NCBI GenBank assembly: GCA_029256185.1
Contig: JAQSYI010000016.1
Span: forward strand, 62,001-126,000
From: Paenibacillaceae bacterium
Lineage (GTDB): Bacteria; Bacillota; Bacilli; Paenibacillales; NBRC-103111
Direction: 5' to 3'
Length of the DNA stretch: 64,000 nucleotides
Below the pieces are notes generated by a model. That model saw only the letters and a list, made by a program, of their open reading frames with translations. It did no database searches and was not told the DNA's origin. Position 1 is the stretch's first letter; each line of letters begins with the position of its first letter. Below, in pieces: positions 25,978 through 34,604 of this stretch. A program made the position numbers and the translations under genes.

Positions 25978-26155
25978 TTCTCTCCCTTACAACGCTTACG
26001 AGGTTAGCTGTCGGATTCGGACGGCAAGAGTCGCCCTACCTTATGGCATCTAAACGGCCAGTTCGGATTCACCCCATAGACCCGTACAGCGAACAACGCC
26101 GCCGGATCTGAAGTTGGTTCCCCCATATCCCTGGTACAGGGATTTCAGCGATTTT
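25978..26155 (-). promoter_or_regulatory. ydaO-yuaA (c-di-AMP) riboswitch
   Basis: Read on the minus strand from 26155, the conserved blocks appear in order: AATCGCTGAAATCCC, GGGGGAACCAA, GGGGTGAATCC, TAGGGCGACTC, CCGTCCGAATCCGACAGC, TAACCTCGTAAGC and GTAAGGGAGAG. This is the full ydaO consensus with its two pseudo-symmetric halves, each binding one c-di-AMP. In Bacillus it shuts off K+ importers when c-di-AMP is high; kimA is a classical target. Confidence 0.95.
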
Positions 26156-26365
26156 AGAGCAGGAAAATGTTATTCAATTCACAAAACGTATCTTACGCGC
26201 TATAGCTTTCTAAGTAAAGGAGAGTATTGGCAAGAAAAACAGATGCAACAGCAAAACAAGTTGTTTGGGAACGATTACAAGCATTGATATCATTTATTAT
26301 CTCTGTTGTTCTCCGCTTCTCTTGCATTATCTGCATTAGGATGGTTAGACCACCGCCAATCCGCA
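26156..26365. other. AT-rich intergenic stretch upstream of kimA riboswitch
   Basis: This stretch is richer in A and T than its neighbours and holds the kimA promoter. A TTG-started frame (26227-26457, plus strand) follows GGAGAG and encodes LQALISFIISVVLRFSC, a short hydrophobic segment, but it runs across a minus-strand terminator into the STAS gene, so I do not call it a gene. Confidence 0.4.
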
Positions 26366-26400
26366 CAAAAATAGCCTGCTTGCACCAAAGCAAGCAGGCT
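26366..26400 (-). terminator. Terminator of the partner-switching operon
   Basis: On the minus strand AGCCTGCTTG (26400-26391) pairs perfectly with CAAGCAGGCT (26382-26373), 8-nt loop, followed by ATTTTTG. It lies 32 bp beyond the STAS gene stop. Confidence 0.85.
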
Positions 26401-26431
26401 GCCGGAGGTAAAAAAGCTCAATGGCAAACCG

Positions 26432-26710
26432 TTATTCGATTTGAAACACATGATTAAGCCGCGTGAGCTCGAACACCTTCAACACATTGGGCATTAGGGA
26501 TTTCAGTCTCATATTGCCGCCGCAGTCCACACATTTCTTGTAAGAACTCACGACAACACCCAAGCCGGTACTGTCAATAAAACGGCAGTCGCTAAAATCC
26601 AACAGGAATTGGAAGCTTCCGTTATCAATATGATTGCGGATTTCTTCCCTGAACCGCCCTGCTTCCTCCACGGAGAAATTGGCGGGAATCCTAATCGTTA
26701 TCTCAGTCAA
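26432..26710 (-). CDS. STAS domain anti-sigma factor antagonist (RsbV/SpoIIAA-like)
   Basis: A 92-residue single STAS domain. DSTGLGVVVSSYK at about 46-58 includes the conserved serine (S47) that RsbW/SpoIIAB-type kinases phosphorylate. In partner switching the unphosphorylated form binds the kinase and frees its sigma factor or other client. It overlaps the chemoreceptor gene by 4 bp (ATGA), so the two are translationally coupled. It is the last gene of a four-gene operon with the PP2C phosphatase and the kinase. Confidence 0.92.
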   Translation of the reverse strand: MTEITIRIPANFSVEEAGRFREEIRNHIDNGSFQFLLDFSDCRFIDSTGLGVVVSSYKKCVDCGGNMRLKSLMPNVLKVFELTRLNHVFQIE

Positions 26711-28722
26711 TGTGAATCACCTCTAATCCTAAAGTTCTCGACCAGATTTTCCAGTTCATTAGCCATGGCACTTACTTCCTCGGCGCTCGCAGCCAGATTA
26801 TTAACCGTAACCGCCTGCTGCTCGGTAGCGCTGGATACACTTTCGCTGTTGGCCATTGCCAGCTCGGAGATGGTTCCCATAGAATCAATCAGACGGATAA
26901 TCTGGTCGGAGGTTGCCACTTCGTCCTTGGTAATATCCAGAATTTCGCGAATATTCACCGCCATGCCTTCCACGGCGTCGATGATATGGATGAACGCCTC
27001 ATCGGTGTCATGGACCACCTTAACACCGTCATTCACTGCTTCCGATGCACCCTTCATGGCAGAGACTGCCTGCCCGATTTGGGCAATCATGCCAAGCACC
27101 AGGTCAGAAATCTCATTGGCCCGGATATTGGATTCGTCGGACAGCTTCCTGACCTCGCCCGCCACAATATTGAAGCCTCTGCCATGCTCTCCGGCGCGGG
27201 CGGCTTCGATGGCTGCATTGAGCGCAAGCAGATTGGTCTGCTGGGCAATGGCATTGATCGTTGCGATAATATCCGATACCTTGTCGGACATTTCATTGAT
27301 GGTTTGGAGCAAGCTCTCTGTTTCGTTGGTGCTGCTGGCGATGATATCCATCGCCTTCACCGTATTCATGACCATGCTTCTGCCGGCTTGGGCTGCCTCA
27401 TTGGTTCTGTTGGCATTGCTGGAGGTTGCGGCAGCCTTGTTCTGGGCCAACTGCACCAGGCTGGATAACTGCACCAGCACCTGGGAAGCACTGACCACCG
27501 ATTGGTTGTTCCGCTCCGCTCCTCCGGCAATCTCCTGGGTGCTGGAGCTTATCTCCTGAACAGATGCGCTTATCTCCTCCGACGAGGATGCCATCTCCTC
27601 GGACATGGAGGTCAGCAGAACCGAACCCGCCCGGATCTTCTCAATAATATCCTCCTGCTTGTCGATCATGGCGTTGAAGGAATCGCTTAACACCTGGAGC
27701 TCGTCCTTGGAGCGGATATCCGTATGAACCGTCAGATCCCCCTCCCCCGCCAGGGCCATAGCCTTCTCCAGCTTCCGGATCGGATTGATGATGTTGCGCG
27801 TTGTGAAGAAATATGCGACCAACAGAGCTATCAGTATACATGCCACCGTAATCAAGATGGTTTCATTGCGGATCCCTATGGCTGGCGCCATATATTCGTC
27901 GTAATTGGCGGTAGTGGCTACGACCCAATTGCCCGCCGGCTGGAAGGCGACGAACTTGTAGACTCCCTCATAGGTATAGAATCCGCTGTCCGTCTGACCG
28001 GTCTTCATGATTTGCACCAGATCGTTCAACTGTTTGTTGCTGTTGTTGTCCAGACTTTCGGCCAGCACCTTTTCCTTTACGGGATGGGCTACGATAAGTC
28101 CCGTCTTGTCCACGATATAAGAGTAGCCGTTCTCCCCAACCTTCACCTCCGCAGCCGCGGCAGATATCTTGCCGAAGGAGATTGTGCCGATCAGCACTCC
28201 GGTAATCTGATTGTCATGGCGCAATGGATGAGCAATGGCAACAATGGCATTGCCGGTGTCACGGGAGATAATGACCTCACTGCTTACCTCGGCTCCCTGC
28301 AGGGCCTGTTGGAAATAATCACGGTCCTTCACGCTCAAATCCGGGGAAGCAGATGCGTTGGTGACCAACGCCTTGCCCTGGGAATCGGCGATAATCAAGG
28401 TTTCCACCAGCTCTGCGTTATCCTTCTGAATGCCTGCTATGTATTGATAAGCACTATTCCGTAAATTCGGGTTAGCGGGTGCTGCGGCTAATTGGCCCAA
28501 TACCTCATTCTTGCTGGCAATCTCCAGATAATTGCCCACTGCCGCCAACTCGCTTTCCACCGCTCTGGCGGTGGAGCCGGTGGTCTTCAGCAATTCCTCT
28601 TCAATTGTAGTCTGCAACGCTTCTGAGGCCAATTTGTAAGAGATCAGACCAGAAGCGGTTAAGGGAATGCTGATAATCAGAAACAACAGGATGCTCATTT
28701 TCAACTTGAGACTCAGTTTCAT
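26707..28722 (-). CDS. Methyl-accepting chemotaxis protein with dCache sensor
   Basis: A 671-residue transmembrane receptor: helix 1 (about 9-30), extracellular double Cache domain (about 35-275; FQQALQGAEVSSEVI, GNWVVATTANYDEY), helix 2 (about 285-305), HAMP (about 306-360), and a signalling domain with the canonical tip NLLALNAAIEAARAGEHGRG. Unusually it sits inside an operon of partner-switching genes and is coupled to the STAS gene; no cheA or cheW is nearby. It may feed ligand information into the phosphatase/kinase switch, or simply share expression. Confidence 0.93.
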   Translation of the reverse strand: MKLSLKLKMSILLFLIISIPLTASGLISYKLASEALQTTIEEELLKTTGSTARAVESELAAVGNYLEIASKNEVLGQLAAAPANPNLRNSAYQYIAGIQKDNAELVETLIIADSQGKALVTNASASPDLSVKDRDYFQQALQGAEVSSEVIISRDTGNAIVAIAHPLRHDNQITGVLIGTISFGKISAAAAEVKVGENGYSYIVDKTGLIVAHPVKEKVLAESLDNNSNKQLNDLVQIMKTGQTDSGFYTYEGVYKFVAFQPAGNWVVATTANYDEYMAPAIGIRNETILITVACILIALLVAYFFTTRNIINPIRKLEKAMALAGEGDLTVHTDIRSKDELQVLSDSFNAMIDKQEDIIEKIRAGSVLLTSMSEEMASSSEEISASVQEISSSTQEIAGGAERNNQSVVSASQVLVQLSSLVQLAQNKAAATSSNANRTNEAAQAGRSMVMNTVKAMDIIASSTNETESLLQTINEMSDKVSDIIATINAIAQQTNLLALNAAIEAARAGEHGRGFNIVAGEVRKLSDESNIRANEISDLVLGMIAQIGQAVSAMKGASEAVNDGVKVVHDTDEAFIHIIDAVEGMAVNIREILDITKDEVATSDQIIRLIDSMGTISELAMANSESVSSATEQQAVTVNNLAASAEEVSAMANELENLVENFRIRGDSH

Positions 28723-28771
28723 CTGCTCCTCCTTCTGCAGCTCCGGGCAAACCGGAGCAGCTCATTATTTT

Positions 28772-29164
28772 TTAAGGAAAGTCCAGCATCTTCTCAATAT
28801 GTATGGTGTTGTCAATCATTTCCACATTATCAGCGAAACACCGGATCAGGAACAAGCCTCTTCCGCTGTCATCAAGCAAGTGCTCGTCGCCGATTTCCCG
28901 GGGAATGTCCACGATCCCCACACCCTCTCCACAGTCCTCAATCTGAAGATTCAGAAGATTTTCCTCCAAGAGATAGCGGATGTAGATCGGCTTGGTACAA
29001 TCGCTTCTATTCCCGTGGTGATGGGCATTAATGATTGCTTCCGCGAGAATCAGCTTCACGTCGAAAGCGTTGGTCTCAAGCTGCAGCTCTGAGATGATGC
29101 CATCAATCACGGTCTGGTGATGATCCAAACCATACAACTTCACTTCCTTTTGCCAAGAGTTCAT
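28772..29164 (-). CDS. Anti-sigma-factor-type serine kinase (RsbW-like HATPase)
   Basis: A 130-residue GHKL ATPase. The N-box is EAIINAHHHGN, and the G-boxes are DCGEGVGI and DDSGRGLFLI. RsbW/SpoIIAB-like proteins bind a sigma factor and phosphorylate the STAS antagonist; the likely substrate is the STAS protein three genes on. The stop of the PP2C gene is 7 bp upstream of its start. No sigma factor gene is in the operon, so the client is unknown. Confidence 0.88.
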   Translation of the reverse strand: MNSWQKEVKLYGLDHHQTVIDGIISELQLETNAFDVKLILAEAIINAHHHGNRSDCTKPIYIRYLLEENLLNLQIEDCGEGVGIVDIPREIGDEHLLDDSGRGLFLIRCFADNVEMIDNTIHIEKMLDFP

Positions 29165-29171
29165 AGTTCCC

Positions 29172-30590
29172 CTACCTCTCCTTTATCTTCAGACACAGCC
29201 ATGTGCAATCATCCTGCAAGGCCGTGTGCGCAATACGGTCTTTGAGATCCTGGTAATCATAGGCCAAGCTGTCGTTCAGGATGAACTCCATCCCGTCGCT
29301 GTAGAAGCAGAAGCGGTCTCCGGCCTGAAATTCAATGGAGGTCTGGTCAAACATACTGGTTTCAAACATCCCGAGAGGCGCTCCCTTGATCACTTGCCTG
29401 ATCCCGTCTTGTCCCTTCGGCACATAGTTAAACTCATTGATTCCGGCAGCAGCAGCCCTCAGCACTCCCTGGCGGAAGTCAAGCAGGAAGCAGCAGGCCG
29501 CGGTATATTCCTCTTCCATATGCTGCAGGATTTTGCGGTTGAGATCATGCAGGATTTGGACAGGCTCGCCATAGACAGCCACACTTTCTTGGAACAGCAC
29601 CCTCATAGCCGAGATACTCAGCGCAGCCGCAATGCCCTTGCCCGCAACATCCCCGATAATTCCCACGACTTGATCCTCGTTGAGCTTATGATAAAAATAG
29701 AAGTCACCGCTCAACGAAGTTGCCGAAACATAGAGAATTTCAGAAGATACCTTATCCGGCAAGGGGAATTCGATCCGCTGACGGTGCTCCTGGAGCCGGA
29801 TGGCCCGTTCAATGTCCCGCTTGCTCTCGGTAATATCCCTTAGCACCAGTTGAACCGCATCTGTTCCCTCATAAGTAATGGGTGCGCCCGATATTTCGAT
29901 ATCCATTGTCCTGCCGTCCCACGAGACGATCCGCTGCTCCTTGCGAAAAGCGCTTTTGGAAGATTCCTGAAGCTGCATCTCGTACCCGTCGGCATTTTGA
30001 TCAATAAAAACCTCCAGGCCGCTGCCGATCAGCTCCTCCTTGCTCTTGCGAAACAGAAGCTCCGTCTGCCGGTTGGCAAACAAAATCTTCGCATGACGTG
30101 ATACCAGGATTGCTTCGGGACAAAGTTCGACCAGGTCGCGGTATCTCTCTTCACTCTCTTTAAGCCTCTGCTCTGCCGTGAGCCTCTCGCCCACGTCATG
30201 GATGACGGAATAGATGCATTGCTTGCCGAGCATGGAAATAAGGCCGGTATGAATCTCCACATCGATTATTTGCCCGTTCGCCCGCTTGTGCTTCTCCAGA
30301 AAAAAGCGGTTGGTGCCCTCTTCTCCTTCTTGCAGAGCCTTCTGAACGAAGCTGCCGGACAAGCGGGACTCCATAGCATTGAGATCAGAGATATGCAATT
30401 TCTTCAACTCGCGCACCGTGTAACCGTAGAACTCGGAAGCAGCCCGATTGGCATCCGCTATTGCTCCGTCCCTCGGGTCCACCAGCAGCGTGACCAAATG
30501 GTTATTCTCATAAATGCAGCCATAATGCTCCGCACATTGCGACGGACTCGGCGCGTACAGCTGATTCTTGCAAACTCCGTTAATCTCCAT
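29172..30590 (-). CDS. PAS-PAS-PP2C (SpoIIE-type) phosphatase
   Basis: A 472-residue protein with PAS domains at about 25-135 and 145-260 and a SpoIIE phosphatase domain at about 290-470. Metal-binding aspartates are visible in LSGDFYFY, GIIGDVAGKG, FCFYSDGMEF and LQDDCTW. Such enzymes dephosphorylate the STAS antagonist in response to a small-molecule or redox signal sensed by PAS. It has no transmembrane segment. ATG 30590 is chosen (AAGGAAAA upstream); further upstream starts are possible. First gene of the operon. Confidence 0.9.
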   Translation of the reverse strand: MEINGVCKNQLYAPSPSQCAEHYGCIYENNHLVTLLVDPRDGAIADANRAASEFYGYTVRELKKLHISDLNAMESRLSGSFVQKALQEGEEGTNRFFLEKHKRANGQIIDVEIHTGLISMLGKQCIYSVIHDVGERLTAEQRLKESEERYRDLVELCPEAILVSRHAKILFANRQTELLFRKSKEELIGSGLEVFIDQNADGYEMQLQESSKSAFRKEQRIVSWDGRTMDIEISGAPITYEGTDAVQLVLRDITESKRDIERAIRLQEHRQRIEFPLPDKVSSEILYVSATSLSGDFYFYHKLNEDQVVGIIGDVAGKGIAAALSISAMRVLFQESVAVYGEPVQILHDLNRKILQHMEEEYTAACCFLLDFRQGVLRAAAAGINEFNYVPKGQDGIRQVIKGAPLGMFETSMFDQTSIEFQAGDRFCFYSDGMEFILNDSLAYDYQDLKDRIAHTALQDDCTWLCLKIKER

Positions 30591-30682
30591 AGAATTTTCC
30601 TTTTCCCTTCCATTCCTTTTCCTTATTCCCCTATTATAGCATAGAATAGCATACAAAAATCGCGGAATTCGACAGGGAAAGA

Positions 30683-30718
30683 CAGAAAACAGCCTCTCTC
30701 CAAGAAAGAAAGGGCTGT
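30683..30718 (-). terminator. Possible terminator below the CNNM gene
   Basis: ACAGCC 30689-30694 pairs with GGCTGT 30713-30718, and on the minus strand it is followed by TTTTCTG. With the MITE-like repeat between, it could end transcription from the CNNM gene. Short stem, so moderate support. Confidence 0.4.
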
Positions 30719-30734
30719 GTTTTTCTCGATTATA

Positions 30735-30904
30735 CTAGGGTGTGTTTGAAAACTCCGTGGGGAGCATATTTAGTCGAATTTTCGTTTCTGGCAAGGCGCT
30801 TTTGTGCAGGCGTACCGGGGACCCCGGGCCAGGCGAAAGCAACGAAGCTAGGGGCGAAAAGGCGGCGAAAGATGCCCTCAAGCGAGTTTTCAGACACGCT
30901 CTAG
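30735..30904. repeat. MITE-like element, 170 bp, terminal inverted repeats
   Basis: The ends 30735-30755 (CTAGGGTGTGTTTGAAAACT...) and 30884-30904 are inverted repeats matching at 18 of 21 positions, and both outer ends are CTAG, which could be a 4-bp target duplication. The interior has no gene. The layout of small size, terminal inverted repeats and no coding capacity is that of a miniature inverted-repeat element. It lies 3 bp downstream of the CNNM stop. Confidence 0.7.
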
Positions 30905-30907
30905 TGC

Positions 30908-32209
30908 TTATGCGCTAGTCTCTACTTGGACCAACTGAATTTCCACCTTGCGGATGCGATGGCGGTCCTTCTCCCTGACTGTGAACAGCAGTGAGCCGTA
31001 AGTCCATTGGCCCCCTTTTTTCAAGGTTGGATTCTGGGAGTACAGCCAGCCGCCGATGGTGTCCAATTCTTCGCTCTCCAACTCCACACCCATCAGATTG
31101 CTAACCGTTTCCAGCGAAATCTTGCCGTCGAGAATGAAATGATGCTCTGCCACCTCTTCGATCTCCGAAGTCTCCTCTGCATCGAATTCATCACGGATTT
31201 CTCCGACAATCTCCTCCAATATATCCTCGATGGTGATCAAGCCGGACGTTCCGCCGAATTCATCCACCAGTATAGCCATTTGAACGCTCTGCTGCTGCAT
31301 TTTCAACAGGAGAGTCTTGACCGGAATCGCTTCTGACACGGACAGGACAGGCTGAATCAGTTTGGCCATATCCAGGTTGGGATTGTCGCTTAGCTGCATG
31401 AACAGCTGCTTGGTATTGATAAAGCCCAGAATATGATCACGGTCCCCAGCTATGACGGGGAAGCGGGTATATTGCTCCGTTTTAATCAGCCGTATGGAAA
31501 ACTTGGCTTCCACATTTATGTCAATGCATGCCATGTCCATGCGAGGAACCATGATCTCACGCGCGAGGAGTTCGTCGAATGTAAAAATTTTGTTGACGTA
31601 GCCGTATTCCGCCTGGTTGATCTTGCCGCTTTCATAGCTTTCGGTAAGAATAATCCGCAATTCTTCCTCGGAATGAGCCTCCTCATGCTCCTTGGCAGGC
31701 TTGATTCCGAACAAACCGACAATCCAGTTTGCAGTTCCGTTCAAGGCCCAAATGAAGGGGTACATGACTTTCTTGAAGAAAATCAGCGGCCTGGCCGTGA
31801 ATGAGGTAACCCATTCGGCCTTTTGAATAGCCACTGTTTTGGGAGCCAGTTCCCCCAGCACCACATGCAGGAAGGTGATGAAGCCGAATGCCAGACCGAA
31901 GGACAGAACACTGCTGATCTCGCCGGGAATCCCGTAGTGGTGGAACAAGGGCTCCAGAATTTCTTCAACCGTAGGCTCGCCGATCCAGCCCAATCCCAAC
32001 GCGGTAATGGTTATGCCCAATTGGCAGGCGGATAGATATCCATCCAGATTGCTTGTTACTCTTTGAACGGCCCAGGCATTTTTTTTGCCTTCCAGCACCA
32101 TTTGATCCACACGGCTTGAACGCAGCCGGACAATGGCAAACTCCGCCGCGACGAAGAATGCGGTGGCAATGATCAGCAAGGCAATAATCAACAAATTTAG
32201 GGCGTACAT
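30908..32209 (-). CDS. CNNM/CorC family transporter (hemolysin-like, MpfA-type)
   Basis: A 433-residue membrane protein: DUF21/CNNM domain with about four helices (1-200), CBS pair (about 215-335; REIMVPRMDMACID, VDEFGGTSGLITIEDILEEIVGEI written in part), and CorC_HlyC domain (350-430). Family members such as B. subtilis YhdP and S. aureus MpfA export magnesium. It is divergent from a DUF1836 regulator, and each gene has a near-identical palindrome upstream, suggesting shared control. Confidence 0.92.
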   Translation of the reverse strand: MYALNLLIIALLIIATAFFVAAEFAIVRLRSSRVDQMVLEGKKNAWAVQRVTSNLDGYLSACQLGITITALGLGWIGEPTVEEILEPLFHHYGIPGEISSVLSFGLAFGFITFLHVVLGELAPKTVAIQKAEWVTSFTARPLIFFKKVMYPFIWALNGTANWIVGLFGIKPAKEHEEAHSEEELRIILTESYESGKINQAEYGYVNKIFTFDELLAREIMVPRMDMACIDINVEAKFSIRLIKTEQYTRFPVIAGDRDHILGFINTKQLFMQLSDNPNLDMAKLIQPVLSVSEAIPVKTLLLKMQQQSVQMAILVDEFGGTSGLITIEDILEEIVGEIRDEFDAEETSEIEEVAEHHFILDGKISLETVSNLMGVELESEELDTIGGWLYSQNPTLKKGGQWTYGSLLFTVREKDRHRIRKVEIQLVQVETSA

Positions 32210-32259
32210 GTCATCCTCCTTGTAATTTTGAATCGACTTTTGGAACTTGACTCCTTCAG

Positions 32260-32436
32260 GTTCTTATGAACTTATATTATCAAATACTCCCAATCAATAT
32301 CAACGAGTGATTAAGCCCTTATCCGGTCAAATATGACCTTATTCAATCTCTTTGTACACCTAATCAGGTATCGGCGGCAGTGTTGCTGCATTTTTGACAA
32401 TTATTGAACCCTGCCGTAATATAAGTTCATATGAAC
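32260..32436. promoter_or_regulatory. Divergent promoter region with two GTTCNTATGAAC palindromes
   Basis: GTTCTTATGAAC (32260-32271) lies 51 bp before the CNNM start and GTTCATATGAAC (32425-32436), a perfect palindrome, 27 bp before the DUF1836 start. Extended 19-bp arms (32261-32279 and 32417-32435) are inverted copies matching at 18/19. Each would overlap or abut the promoter of its gene, so they look like operators for one regulator, most simply the DUF1836 protein. Confidence 0.65.
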
Positions 32437-32462
32437 TCGCAATTGATAAAGGGGGACTCATC

Positions 32463-33236
32463 ATGGAACTGTTTCACCTGACCCGATACGAAATGTCCCA
32501 ATTGCTGCTGAGCCTAAACGGCCGGCATGCCAAAACGCCCAAGCTCATCTTGCAGGAAGCATGGGCCAAATCCCATAAGGATATGATTGAAGGAGGCAGG
32601 TCACTGGGTGCTTTTATCTCCACCTCTCTGCCCACCATCTTCGAGAAGGTTATGAAGCTGACCCCGTGTGAACCCGGAATGTCCCTTAATGATATTGTTG
32701 CCCTGGGTTCCCAGATTGAATATAATCATTTCGCCGTTACAGCTGTGCAAAATTGGGTCAAGCGGGATCTGAGGGAGATTATTGGTTCCCCGGACCTGGG
32801 GAAGAAGTATTCCATGGAGCAAGCCGCCTTACTGTTCATTATTGAGGATCTCCGGGCAGCCCTGGATCTGGAATCGATCCGCAAGCTGCTGATGCTCATC
32901 TTTCACGAGGCGGGGAGTACGGCGCGGGATCTGATCCGCCCTATTGATCTGTATGCCGGGTATTCAGGCATATTCGAGGAGATGGACCAGAACAACGACC
33001 AGGTATTGGACCTGCACGGGCAAGGCCGGAGCGACAAGAAGCATGATCACCTGGTGGAGATTCTGATCAAGAAGAAGGCTGACGAGTTTGCAGGCGGCGT
33101 TCCCGCCCTCAGTCCGCAGCAGCAGGAGGCCGTAAGCAATGTTACCGTGATTGCCCTGCTGTCGGTGCAGACCACATATTTTCAAACTTTGGCCAAGCGT
33201 TTCCTGAATGCGTCGTTGTTTCTGCATAATCTGTGA
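32463..33236 (+). CDS. DUF1836 family protein, predicted regulator
   Basis: A 257-residue DUF1836 protein: an N-terminal helical segment plus a region with helix-turn-helix-like features (VTAVQNWVKRDL near 100), then an all-helical C-terminal half. The B. subtilis relative YkrK acts as a repressor, which supports a regulatory role. ATG 32463 follows AAGGGGG. Divergent from the CNNM transporter, with paired palindromes in between. Direct function here is inferred. Confidence 0.8.
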   Translation: MELFHLTRYEMSQLLLSLNGRHAKTPKLILQEAWAKSHKDMIEGGRSLGAFISTSLPTIFEKVMKLTPCEPGMSLNDIVALGSQIEYNHFAVTAVQNWVKRDLREIIGSPDLGKKYSMEQAALLFIIEDLRAALDLESIRKLLMLIFHEAGSTARDLIRPIDLYAGYSGIFEEMDQNNDQVLDLHGQGRSDKKHDHLVEILIKKKADEFAGGVPALSPQQQEAVSNVTVIALLSVQTTYFQTLAKRFLNASLFLHNL

Positions 33237-33262
33237 GCGATTGCCGCGGGGGGAATAAAAAG

Positions 33263-33805
33263 ATGACAGGGGACGATGAAGAGATGGATGTGCTGCGTTA
33301 TCCGATTGGGCCGTTTGCGGCATTGGAGCATCCTGGGCGGGAGCAGGTCGATGGGTGGATTGAAGAGATAAGCGCCTTGCCCGGGCAGGCGCGGCAGACG
33401 GTAAAAGGGCTAAACGGGGAGCAGCTGTCAACCCCATACCGCCCGGGAGGCTGGTCGGTCCGGCAGGTGATTCATCATATGGCGGACAATGACATGAACG
33501 CCTATATCCGCTTCAAGCGGGGCTTGACCGAGGACAGCCCCACAGCAGGCTCCTACGAGGCGGATTTGTGGGGGGAACTGGCCGATTACCGCCTGCCGGT
33601 TGAAGTATCGTTGGTGTTGATGGACTCGCTGCACAGCCGGCTCACCGCACTGCTCCGCCCGCTTCAAGAGCAGGATCTGCATAAAAGCCTGATCAGCCCG
33701 ACCCACGGTCCCATGACCCTTGAAGTGGCCCTGCAGCGCTTTGTCTGGCATGGCAGGCACCATCTCGCCCAGATTGCGGCCCTGAAGGGACGCATGGGCT
33801 GGTAA
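33263..33805 (+). CDS. YfiT/BstA-type DinB family metal-dependent hydrolase
   Basis: A 180-residue four-helix DinB-like protein close to B. subtilis YfiT/BstA (LRYPIG at the start, GGWSVRQVIHHMADN, HGRHHLAQI at the end). The three metal histidines are in VIHHM and RHHLAQ. BstA is linked to transfer of bacillithiol to electrophiles. The start is ATG 33263 with GGGGGG upstream; a GTG at 33233 overlapping the DUF1836 stop and ATG 33284 are alternatives. Confidence 0.87.
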   Translation: MTGDDEEMDVLRYPIGPFAALEHPGREQVDGWIEEISALPGQARQTVKGLNGEQLSTPYRPGGWSVRQVIHHMADNDMNAYIRFKRGLTEDSPTAGSYEADLWGELADYRLPVEVSLVLMDSLHSRLTALLRPLQEQDLHKSLISPTHGPMTLEVALQRFVWHGRHHLAQIAALKGRMGW

Positions 33806-33829
33806 TCATGCGAACTGGCCGGCTTCGGG

Positions 33830-34540
33830 TCAATCCGTGAACAATTCTTTTAACACCGCCTGCCGGTTCTCAAGAAACCGTCTGGTAAGGATATAATGCA
33901 TCGTATCCTCATACCGGACTTCCTTGATCGGACAAGTATCGAAGTTCAGAATCTGTGCATCCGGATATCCGAGCAGAATGGGAGAGTGGGTGGCAATAAT
34001 GAATTGGGCGTGCTGCTCCAGGTCCTTGATAATCCGCAGCAGCGCCATTTGCCTAGCCGGGGAAAGCGCCGCTTCAGGCTCGTCCAGCAGGTAGATGGCT
34101 TTCTTGCCGAAGCGGTGCTTGAATAAGGAGAGGAACGCCTCTCCATGGGATTGCTCGTGCAAGGACCGTCCGCCGTAATACGGCAGGCTCTCCGGCATGG
34201 TATCCAGATGGGAGGCGAACTGGTAGAAGGTTTCCGCCCGCAGGAAGAATCCGTTGGTAATCTTGGGCAGCCAGGACAGCCGGAGATGGGCTCCAAGATA
34301 AGAGCGGGAGGCATCTACCTCATAATAGTTGTTCCGGCTGCCGCCCGCGGTATTGAATCCGCATTGGTAAGCAATACCCTCCAGCAGCGTAGATTTCCCC
34401 GATCCGTTCTCTCCTACCAGAAAAGTCACATTATTCTTGAACTCAAGGGAGCGCAAGGCGCGTATCGCCGGAATGGTAAAAGGATATGAGCCCCGGTCCG
34501 TATCCGTCCGGTCCAGAAGCTCAAGGCTCCGCAGAAACAT
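33830..34540 (-). CDS. Small AAA/ABC-type ATPase
   Basis: A 236-residue single-domain ATPase of the AAA_21/RecF-like type. Walker A GENGSGKST is at 43-51, Walker B AIYLLDEPEAALSPARQ near 150-166, and a switch histidine in FIIATHSP. No coiled-coil, membrane or nuclease segment is fused. It lies 64 bp downstream of the GIY-YIG gene on the same strand with no terminator between, so co-transcription is possible. Homologues are usually annotated only as ATPases. Confidence 0.85.
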   Translation of the reverse strand: MFLRSLELLDRTDTDRGSYPFTIPAIRALRSLEFKNNVTFLVGENGSGKSTLLEGIAYQCGFNTAGGSRNNYYEVDASRSYLGAHLRLSWLPKITNGFFLRAETFYQFASHLDTMPESLPYYGGRSLHEQSHGEAFLSLFKHRFGKKAIYLLDEPEAALSPARQMALLRIIKDLEQHAQFIIATHSPILLGYPDAQILNFDTCPIKEVRYEDTMHYILTRRFLENRQAVLKELFTD

Positions 34541-34604
34541 GCGATCATCTCCGTTCTTCCTTGCGGGGAAAAGGTTAAATGTGAAGTTACGATGCAGTTT
34601 TCAA

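Noticed and set aside
26227..26457. Possible small hydrophobic peptide (TTG start after GGAGAG)
   Set aside because: It runs through a minus-strand terminator into the STAS gene, and the hydrophobic part is short; kept only as a note.
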